This document shows, piece by piece, positions 37,201 to 43,633 of a stretch of 64,000 bases of DNA (positions are counted from its first letter, which is position 1; each line of letters begins with the position of its first letter). Location: the NCBI GenBank assembly GCA_005776585.1, contig SXOX01000162.1, forward strand, positions 1-64,000. The letters run 5' to 3'. Position numbers and translations under genes: made by a program. A model generated the notes under the pieces. It saw only the letters and a program-made list of their open reading frames with translations, was not told the DNA's origin and did no database searches. Source of the stretch: Pseudomonadota bacterium (lineage in GTDB: Bacteria > Myxococcota_A > UBA9042 > GCA-2863065).

Positions 37201-37298
37201 GCTGCGGCGTTGGCGCGGGCGCGGCTCCGGGCAGCGCGTGGGTCCTCTTGGGACTGATCGTGGCGCTCCTGTGGAGGCGTCGGTCTGCGGCACGCTGA
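34224..37298 (+). pseudogene. Beta-helix/MopE/Big2 surface protein with two in-frame TAA codons and sorting tail
   Basis: One reading frame of 1025 codons from ATG 34224 (GGGAGG upstream) to TGA 37298, interrupted by TAA at 34962-34964 and 36753-36755. The frame never shifts. In order it holds an export signal, right-handed beta-helix repeats (about residues 30-420), at least five MopE-type calcium modules such as DCNDTDPSIYP and EACDLKDNDCNG (about 440-700), a Tsp3-like DTDDDGLSDEFE stretch, and Big2-like domains (about 830-990). A C-terminal Gly-Cys-Gly / TM / RRR tail of MYXO-CTERM type follows. One MopE unit reads GDGDDGDA instead of GDCDD, and another lacks a middle segment. Either a decaying gene or a read-through gene. 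Confidence 0.8.
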
Positions 37299-37464
37299 GG
37301 AACAGGGGCGCCGTCGCCGCATCGACGTCGGTTTCTGAGGCCACGTCACCGCCTCAGCGGAGGTCGTGCCAACGGCGCACTCGGGTTTCTCTGGTCGACG
37401 TCGTGACCGTTGACACCTGGTCGTGCCCGGCGTACCTGCCTGAGTGCGCTGGCGCGGAGGTCAC

Positions 37465-38100
37465 GTGGGTCGCATCTCCTCATCGCTCCTATTGTTTGGG
37501 ATCGTGGCGTGCTCGGACTCGGCGAGGCCGTCCACCTCGTCCTCGCAGGCTGCTGCGCCTGCAGCGACGACCGTGACGTCGGCGGCGCTGAGTGCAGTAC
37601 CGGCTGCGCCCACGCCGGAGCGCTACACGGACCCACGCTTCGGTTGGTCGGTCGAGTCGCTGGCGGACTTCGAGCCTGAGGTCACGTTCGACAACGCGGA
37701 CGGCGGACCGGAGGTCATCCGGCGGCGCGTCACCTGGCGGGGCACCGCGCGCGGAGACCTGGTCGTGGACGTGTGGCACGATCCCACCGCGGCCGGCCTC
37801 GACGCGTGGCTCGGGCGCGTAGGCCACGTCGTCATGTACTCGGGTTCGCGGGACGAGGGCACCGTCTCCGTCGGCGGTGGGCGCCTCGCTGGACGTCGCT
37901 GGTCAGTGCCGCGCGGACAGGCCTCGGAGAAGACCGTGGTCTTCGTGGCCGCCAGCACCTACGTCTTTCGCCTGATGTACGTCAACGGTGAGGGCGACAC
38001 CTCCGCCAGCGCGTTTGGTCGACTGGTGGACACCTTCATGCCTGACGCGCACGCTCGTGGCGCCCGCACATCCACCACGGGAGGGCCGACCCATGAGTGA
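37465..38100 (+). CDS. Small lipoprotein of unknown function
   Basis: 211 residues from GTG 37465, chosen because GGAGG lies five bases upstream; an upstream GTG at 37444 is the alternative. The lipobox is GIVAC. An Ala/Ser/Thr/Pro linker is followed by one compact domain (about 55-200) with the pattern DPRFGWSVESLADFEPEVTF and TYVFRLMYVNGEG, which resembles small PsbP-like or ligand-binding beta domains (a loose comparison). The last eight bases overlap the start of the CHAP gene. Together with the HTTM gene these three form a probable operon. Confidence 0.75.
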   Translation: MGRISSSLLLFGIVACSDSARPSTSSSQAAAPAATTVTSAALSAVPAAPTPERYTDPRFGWSVESLADFEPEVTFDNADGGPEVIRRRVTWRGTARGDLVVDVWHDPTAAGLDAWLGRVGHVVMYSGSRDEGTVSVGGGRLAGRRWSVPRGQASEKTVVFVAASTYVFRLMYVNGEGDTSASAFGRLVDTFMPDAHARGARTSTTGGPTHE

Positions 38101-39868
38101 GCCCATGACGGCGGCGCGAGCCTTCTCACTCCGAAGCGCCATCGCGGCCTGCGCGTTCGTGCTCGCCATGCTGACCGGGACCGCGACTCACGCCGTCTAC
38201 CAATGCGGCAACCAAAAGGACACGTGCACCTGCGGCAAGAACAACCCGTTCCCATGCTGCGACAACGGAGGCAACTGCACCTGGTGGGCGTGGGAAGGCG
38301 CCTGCTGTAGCTGGGGTGCACCGCCGCTGCCCACGTACGGCAACGCCAACGACTGGCTGAATGAGGCCCAGGCCGCGGGTTGGCCCACAGGGACGACGCC
38401 GCTCGTCGGCTCGGTCTTCGTGCGCACCGTGGGGCAGTATGGGCACGTCGGCTTCATCACGTCGGTCGACGCCTCGGGGGGCTTCTGCGCGACCGAGATG
38501 TCGTGCTGGGGCCAATACGGCAAGTACAACGCCTGCCACAAGGCCGGCTACGCGCAGGGATTCATCTGCAAGAAGGGCACAAACTGCGGAAACTGTGAGT
38601 GTAGCGCCGGGCAGTCGCAGTCCAAGGGTTGCGGCCGCTGCGGCACCCAGACGCGGGGCTGCGATGGCTGCCATTGGGGCGGCTGGAGCGGCTGCAACGG
38701 CGAAGGCGTCTGCTCTCCGGGCGAGCAGAGCTCGGGTGGCTGCGGCAACTGCGGCACGCATCAGCGCACGTGCACGGGCTCGTGCTTCTGGGGAGACTTC
38801 GGCGAGTGCACCGGACAGGGGGAGTGCGGGTCCGGCACGACCTCGACGCTCGCGTGTGGCGAGTGCGGCTACAAGGAGCGGACGTGCTCGGCGCAATGCG
38901 CGTGGGGCGAATTCGGCAAGTGCGTCTGGCTCGATCCGCAGGGCGGAACGCAGGCGTGTGACACGACGTTGGCGGGACAGTGCGCGCCGGGCTTCTTGAA
39001 GTGCCTGAGTGGCACCGTCGCGTGCGTCGGGAGCTTCACGTCGCAGCCCGAGGTCTGTGACGGGCTCGACAACGACTGTGACGGGGTGAGCGACGAGGAC
39101 CTCCCCGCCATGGGAACGACGCCGCCACCGTGGGGCGCGGAGCTCGTCGCCTCGCAGCTTCCGGCCCAGGTCATCACGGGGCAATCGTTGCCGGCGTCGA
39201 TGACCTGGAGAAACGTGGGCTCCGAGACCTGGCAGCCGGGCACGGTGGTACTGCGAGCGAAGGGCCAGGTCGACGGTCAGGCCTCGTGGCTGCGTCACGA
39301 CTCGTGGCCGGGTCTCTCGACAGCGGCGATCCTCAAGTCGCCGGTGGCACCGGGGGCGAGCGTCACGTTCGACTTCATGCTTCGCGGCCCGCCATTGGCT
39401 GACGCCTGTTCGACGTGCCTCACGGACTCGACGATCTCTGTACCGATCATGGAGACGTTCACGCTCCTCCACCAGGGTGAGGGCCGCTTCGCCTGCCCGA
39501 AGCCGTGGCAAGACGTCACGGTCACGGTGACCCCCGCGGTTGAAGCGAAGCCGACGGACCCGACGGAGATCGAGGGTCCCGGGGACCTCGTGCTCGAACC
39601 GCCCGACGCCTCGACGACGCCCCCAGACGGCGCCGACGTCGGCCCTGCGGAGCCTGCGGATGCCGGCGCGGCGGCGGCCTCGGTGCCGCACGCCGACGCA
39701 GGGACTCCCACGGACCTCGGTCCCGGGCCAGGGACTGGCACACGCAGCTGCGCCCCCGGGACGCGCGGCGGGCCGACGGGAGTCGCAGGAGCGCTGTTGC
39801 TTGCGACGGTGGGGCTCCTCCACCTCCGGCGCTCCGCGCGGCGACCACAGCGCTCGCCTCCAGGCTGA
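38093..39868 (+). CDS. CHAP-domain protein with cysteine repeats, FW-like domain and sorting tail
   Basis: 591 residues from ATG 38093, with GGGAGGG upstream. A Sec signal ends near residue 34. The CHAP amidase domain (about 35-160) has the catalytic Cys62 in GNCTWWAWE and His118 in QYGHVGFITSVD, so it should cleave peptidoglycan or another amide. Next come thrombospondin-like repeats of the type CGxCGTxxRxC..C.WG.W..C (about 165-300) and a MopE unit (EVCDGLDNDCDGVSDED). An FW/Nbr1-like domain (TGQSLPASMTWRNVGSETWQ, about 360-480) and a Pro/Asp linker follow. The C-terminus is Cys, a TM helix and an Arg-rich end, like MYXO-CTERM. Surface-anchored enzyme. Confidence 0.88.
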   Translation: MSEPMTAARAFSLRSAIAACAFVLAMLTGTATHAVYQCGNQKDTCTCGKNNPFPCCDNGGNCTWWAWEGACCSWGAPPLPTYGNANDWLNEAQAAGWPTGTTPLVGSVFVRTVGQYGHVGFITSVDASGGFCATEMSCWGQYGKYNACHKAGYAQGFICKKGTNCGNCECSAGQSQSKGCGRCGTQTRGCDGCHWGGWSGCNGEGVCSPGEQSSGGCGNCGTHQRTCTGSCFWGDFGECTGQGECGSGTTSTLACGECGYKERTCSAQCAWGEFGKCVWLDPQGGTQACDTTLAGQCAPGFLKCLSGTVACVGSFTSQPEVCDGLDNDCDGVSDEDLPAMGTTPPPWGAELVASQLPAQVITGQSLPASMTWRNVGSETWQPGTVVLRAKGQVDGQASWLRHDSWPGLSTAAILKSPVAPGASVTFDFMLRGPPLADACSTCLTDSTISVPIMETFTLLHQGEGRFACPKPWQDVTVTVTPAVEAKPTDPTEIEGPGDLVLEPPDASTTPPDGADVGPAEPADAGAAAASVPHADAGTPTDLGPGPGTGTRSCAPGTRGGPTGVAGALLLATVGLLHLRRSARRPQRSPPG

Positions 39869-39876
39869 GCGAATCC

Positions 39877-41211
39877 GTGGTGCCGCGCGCGTTCGCGCTG
39901 GACCTCGCCGCATTGCGCATCGCGGTCGCGGCCGTCGTGCTCACGAGCCCGGACGTGCGCGCAGCGCGCCTCGCGGCCACGTGGTCGGTCGACCTGCGCG
40001 CCGTGCCGTGGGGCCTCGGCTGGGTCGCGCCGGCGCTGCCGGGACCCGAGTGGCTGCCGCTGACGGCCACGGTCCTCCTGATGGCCGCAACGACGCTCCT
40101 CCTGGTGGGCCTCTGGACGCGCGCCTCGGCGACGCTCGCGACACTCTCGGCCGTCTACCTGCTGGCGCTCCCGCAACTCGTGGGGACCGTGCGACACACG
40201 CACCACCTCGTCTGGTTCCTCGCGCTGATCGCGTGCAGTCCCTGTGGCGACGCCGTCTCGCTCGACCGCCACTTTCGAGCGCGGCGCGGCGAGGCCGTGG
40301 CCGACGACGAGGCCACCCCGCGCTATGGAGTCCCACTGCGGCTCGGATTCGTCGTGCTAGGGCTAGTCTACTTCTTTCCCGGGCTCTGGAAGCTCGTTCA
40401 CGGCGGCTGGGCGTGGGTCGCCTCGGACCAGTTCATCCACCAGATGCATTGGAAGTGGGCCCAGATGGGTCGGGTGCCCGCGCTGCGGGTGGACCAGTGG
40501 CCCCTGCTCTGCCAGGTAGGCGCGGGGCTCACCGTCGCATTCGAGCTCGGGTTCCTGCCGCTCGCGGTGCTCACCCGATGGCGCATCCCGCTCGTCCTCG
40601 GCTGCGTCGCGTTTCACATCGCCATCGAGCAGGTGATGCTCATCCCATTCCAGAGCCTCTGGCTCTGCGCGCTCGGCCTCTGGCCGTGGACCGACGTACT
40701 TCGGCGCGTCGATGGCTGGCTCGGTAGGTCGAGGACATTGGCGAAGATGCTGCCGAGCCCGGCGCCGACGCGCGCGACCGCCTGGGGCGGGGCGCTCCTG
40801 GTCGCCGGGATTGGACTCGCCGGCGCGCGCGAGCAGACGGCGGGATGGCCGTTCGCCTGCTATCCGACCTTCGCGAGGATGGTTGGCGAGGCGATGCCGC
40901 TCCTCGAGGTGACACGGCGTGGCCCGGAGGGGCAGCGCGCGGTCGTCCCGCTGCGCCTCGCGGGCGTCGACGGGCAACGGCACCTCGGCCTCCAATGGCA
41001 ACTCGGCCTCGACGTGGTCGGCCCGCGACGCACGCGGGGGCTCACCGCCTACCTGCGCGCAGGGCTCCGTCCGAGCGACCGCTCTGGCGTCGTCTGCGTC
41101 GACCGGACGTGGGTCTCGACCGTCCCCGAGCGAGTCGGCCGCCGCATGCGGCGCGATCCGCTGGAGTGCTTCGACGGCCGCACGCTCGAGCCGCTGCCCG
41201 CGCGACCATAG
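39877..41211 (+). CDS. HTTM domain membrane protein
   Basis: 444 residues from GTG 39877; a second GTG follows at once. There are about eight hydrophobic segments with the HTTM/vitamin-K-dependent gamma-carboxylase-like signature: an early LAALRI start, VRHTHHLVWFLALIACSPCGDAVSLD, VYFFPGLWKLVHGGWAW and FHIAIEQVMLIPFQSLW. HTTM proteins of bacteria are widespread but mostly uncharacterised. A carboxylase-like activity is known for the eukaryotic relatives only. The soluble C-terminal tail (about 325-444) is unusual in length. It sits 8 bases after the CHAP gene and is convergent with the following operon. Confidence 0.88.
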   Translation: MVPRAFALDLAALRIAVAAVVLTSPDVRAARLAATWSVDLRAVPWGLGWVAPALPGPEWLPLTATVLLMAATTLLLVGLWTRASATLATLSAVYLLALPQLVGTVRHTHHLVWFLALIACSPCGDAVSLDRHFRARRGEAVADDEATPRYGVPLRLGFVVLGLVYFFPGLWKLVHGGWAWVASDQFIHQMHWKWAQMGRVPALRVDQWPLLCQVGAGLTVAFELGFLPLAVLTRWRIPLVLGCVAFHIAIEQVMLIPFQSLWLCALGLWPWTDVLRRVDGWLGRSRTLAKMLPSPAPTRATAWGGALLVAGIGLAGAREQTAGWPFACYPTFARMVGEAMPLLEVTRRGPEGQRAVVPLRLAGVDGQRHLGLQWQLGLDVVGPRRTRGLTAYLRAGLRPSDRSGVVCVDRTWVSTVPERVGRRMRRDPLECFDGRTLEPLPARP

Positions 41212-41232
41212 CCCGGACCCTTGGGGCCGCGC

Positions 41233-41787
41233 TCAGTGGCACGTCTTTGCGACGACCTCGGCCTCGAGCGTCGCGCCGGCCGTGGTGCAGCGGCCGGAGA
41301 GTGTGGCGTCCAGAGCGCGCACGCCGTTGATCCGAGTACTGGTCGTGTCCGTGGACCACGTCAGCTCCGGACACGCACCGGCTGGAAACGTCGCCAGGAC
41401 GCGGTCTTGCGCATCGAGGACGAGGACCGAGCCGCCCTTCGCGTAGCTGCCCTGAACGCGGATGCGCGTCCCTGACGCAACCGTCGGCACGAGCTCGACG
41501 CCCAGAAAGGGCGGGACCCAGCCGGTGCCCGCGCGACAGCCCAGCTCGTGGGACTCGATGCGCACGCCGTCGGGGAGCGTCACAAGTACACGGCCCTCGA
41601 CGCTCGACGAGAACAGGAAATAGAAGAGCACGCCCATGCCCGAGAACAGGATGAGGAGGCTCGTGACCAGCACCACGACGCCGCGGCGGCCAAGCGGGCG
41701 GCGGTGGCGGCGGGAGCCCGCGAGTTGGCCCTCCAGCTCCGCGACGCGCGCCTCGAGAGCGGCGATGTGTTCGCGGTCGGTAGCCAT
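41233..41787 (-). CDS. Membrane-anchored protein with N-terminal coiled coil
   Basis: 184 residues from ATG 41787. A short heptad-like N-terminus (EHIAALEARVAELEGQL) precedes one TM helix (about 37-58) and an exposed beta-rich domain with cysteines at HELGC, GACP, SGRC and KTCH. No family was recognised. It is the last gene of a three-gene minus-strand operon, seven bases after the ferritin-like gene. The exposed C-terminal cysteines could form disulfides in the periplasm. Function unknown. Confidence 0.75.
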   Translation of the reverse strand: MATDREHIAALEARVAELEGQLAGSRRHRRPLGRRGVVVLVTSLLILFSGMGVLFYFLFSSSVEGRVLVTLPDGVRIESHELGCRAGTGWVPPFLGVELVPTVASGTRIRVQGSYAKGGSVLVLDAQDRVLATFPAGACPELTWSTDTTSTRINGVRALDATLSGRCTTAGATLEAEVVAKTCH

Positions 41788-41794
41788 GCAGCCC

Positions 41795-42652
41795 TCAGTG
41801 CCGCGCGATCGGGCTCACGTCGCGCGGATCGAGGCCGCGGGCCGCGAGGGGCCCAAGGACGGCAGAGTCCAGCGCGGCGTGCGCCGTGCGAAAGTAGGTC
41901 TTGGGATCCATCCAGCCCAGCGTGCTCTGGTGCATGTCGGCCTCCGACGGCTCGGCGAACCGCTGCCAGGCGCCCAGGAGCTTGTCGATCTCGTCGCGCG
42001 CCACCCACCGCAAGCGCTGCCGCTCGGCCTCCGTCAGCAGCTCTCCGGCCCAGTCCAGGAAATACCACCCGAAGCGCCCGTGGGCGGCCTCGTCCTTGAC
42101 GATGCGCTGCAGCACGGCCCGGATGAGCGGCTGGCGCGCGTGACGAGCGCTCGCCCGGAGGATGGGGATGCTGACCGCCTCGCCGACGCAAAAGACACGC
42201 ATCACGACCTCGGCGCTGCGCAGCAGCGGTCGCGCTGACTCGCGTCCGGTCACGCCCAGCCGGTCGGGCTCATACAGCAGCGGTGCGGCGCCGCCGAGCT
42301 CGGCCAGAAGCCGCGCGCACAGCTCCACGTGGACGATCTCGTCGAGGGGGAAGCGCGTAGCGACGGCCACGAGATCGAGCGGCGCAGAGGCCTCCAGCAG
42401 CAGCCGTAGGGCAGTCGTGCAGGAGGCCCCCGTGCGGTACTCCTGAAACGCGGCCATCGTCCAGATGCGGCGGGCCTTTTCGACGACCGACGGCGCCTCT
42501 GTGGCGACCTCTGCCGCCAGCGAGCCCCAGGGCAGTCGCTCCACCTCGGGGCGCATCCGGCGGTACTGGCGCTCGAGCGCGCCGCCGAGCAGCCCGAGCT
42601 CGAAGCGCTCGAAGGAGTCGGGGACGTCGGCCAGCGTAAGTGGTGCGCTCAT
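41795..42652 (-). CDS. Ferritin-like diiron-domain protein
   Basis: 285 residues from ATG 42652. A four-helix bundle is suggested by two metal-type motifs, DEIVHVELCARLL (ExxH near residue 108) and VKDEAAHGRFGWYFLDWAG (ExxH near 187), plus the acidic helices AAFQEYRTGAS and GEAVSIPIL. The combination fits ferritin-like superfamily oxidases or hydroxylases rather than storage ferritin, which lacks this length. It sits between a repetitive lipoprotein gene (3-base gap) and the membrane protein. The substrate is unknown, and a role in modifying an envelope component is only a guess. Confidence 0.8.
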   Translation of the reverse strand: MSAPLTLADVPDSFERFELGLLGGALERQYRRMRPEVERLPWGSLAAEVATEAPSVVEKARRIWTMAAFQEYRTGASCTTALRLLLEASAPLDLVAVATRFPLDEIVHVELCARLLAELGGAAPLLYEPDRLGVTGRESARPLLRSAEVVMRVFCVGEAVSIPILRASARHARQPLIRAVLQRIVKDEAAHGRFGWYFLDWAGELLTEAERQRLRWVARDEIDKLLGAWQRFAEPSEADMHQSTLGWMDPKTYFRTAHAALDSAVLGPLAARGLDPRDVSPIARH

Positions 42653-42655
42653 GGC

Positions 42656-43144
42656 TCACCCGGCATCGGGCGGCGGTGCGATGACGTCAGTCTCGGGTGG
42701 CAGCAGGTTCCCGACCGGGGGCCCTTCGTCGGGGACGTCGGGTCCGGTGTCCGGGGGCGGCGTCACGACGTCCGTGTCGGGCGGCAGCAGGTTTCCGGCC
42801 GGTGGGCCCTCGTCGGGGACATCCGGTCCCGTATCCGGCGGCGGAGTGATGACATCGGTGTCTGGTGGCAGCAGATTACCCGACGAGATGGCCTCCGGAA
42901 CGTCGGGCGTGGTGTCGGTGGGGACCGGGCCGGCGTCGGGGGGCAGCAGGTTGCCGCTCACACCGAAGTCGGTCGTCTTGCCGTCCGTCTGTACGGAGTC
43001 CGAGGCCGGAGGCAGGGGGTTGCCCGTCGTGTTGCAGGACGACGCCATGCCCACGATGAGGATGCCCGTACCGCCAGCGGCGGTCAGCAGCGGCTTCCAG
43101 CGCAGCGCCGCGCCAAACTTCGAGTTCGTGTTCCAGAGCTTCAT
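42656..43144 (-). CDS. Repetitive proline/aspartate-rich lipoprotein
   Basis: 162 residues from ATG 43144. The N-terminus has a hydrophobic stretch and a Cys at MASSC (a weak lipobox). The rest is a Pro/Asp/Gly linker built on GNLLPPDTDVxTPPPDTGPD (28-residue unit). No folded domain is visible, so it may be a spacer or a surface coat. It is the first gene of the operon with the ferritin-like protein. The underlying DNA repeat is recorded separately. Confidence 0.7.
   Translation of the reverse strand: MKLWNTNSKFGAALRWKPLLTAAGGTGILIVGMASSCNTTGNPLPPASDSVQTDGKTTDFGVSGNLLPPDAGPVPTDTTPDVPEAISSGNLLPPDTDVITPPPDTGPDVPDEGPPAGNLLPPDTDVVTPPPDTGPDVPDEGPPVGNLLPPETDVIAPPPDAG
42701..42868 (-). repeat. Two 84-bp tandem units in the lipoprotein gene
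   Basis: Starting at 42701, 42785 and 42869 the DNA opens with the same CAGCAG(G/A)TT(T/C)CC-like start, a spacing of 84 bases (28 codons), with mostly synonymous and some conservative differences. Degenerate partial units continue on both sides (from about 42668 and to about 43020). Such repeats change copy number by slippage. Confidence 0.8.
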
Positions 43145-43231
43145 CGCGCGGCCTCCCAGCTCCTGTGGCGCTGCGCGCAGAATAGCCGGACTCGCGACGC
43201 GGCGCGAGCGAGCTTCAGGGGAGGCGCTGGG

Positions 43232-43516
43232 CTACGGCTGGAACTTGCAGCAGACGCCGAGGTTGTACGCGGTGCTCCCGGAGCCATCGCCGCGGTGTTT
43301 GGCCTCCAGGTAGGTCGCATCGGAGGCCGATAGCCCCGACATCCAGGTGACGCACGACCCGCTGCCGGCCCAGTTCCACTGCGGGGGTGACCCGAACACG
43401 CCGCACCAGCTCGCGTCCATGGCGCCGCCATAGCAGGCGACCTGCCCGGACGGGATGGAGATCGGGGGCGGAGCGCTGCAGTCCGCCGAGGTCGACGGAA
43501 GTATTGACCCATCTGA
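43232..43516 (-). pseudogene. Possible 3' fragment of a cysteine-rich secreted protein gene
   Basis: The minus-strand frame ending at 43232 encodes a plausible secreted C-terminus: SADCSAPPPISIPSGQVACY, then MDASWCGVFG, NWAGSGSCVTWMSGL and NLGVCCKFQP. Upstream (higher coordinates) it merges into sequence antisense to the cytochrome lipoprotein gene and offers no start codon or signal. It may be the last 80-90 residues of a deleted gene. Alternatively the pattern could be chance in GC-rich DNA. Region 43145-43633 otherwise shows no gene. Confidence 0.35.
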
Positions 43517-43633
43517 GTCCCGTTGCGACGGGATCGATCGTCCTGACGCGCCACACCGTTCTCGCCCCGTGCCCCGAACGAGCGCTGGTTGGGTGAGGGA
43601 GCGCTTGGAACGCCCGATGCAACGCGAGCCCCC

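Noticed and set aside
34224-37298. Genome-wide recoding of TAA to an amino acid as the leading explanation
   Set aside because: A gene with two TAA codons also shows lost conserved residues and a missing module, so decay or a sequencing difference is more likely; no suppressor tRNA was found here. Kept only as a question.
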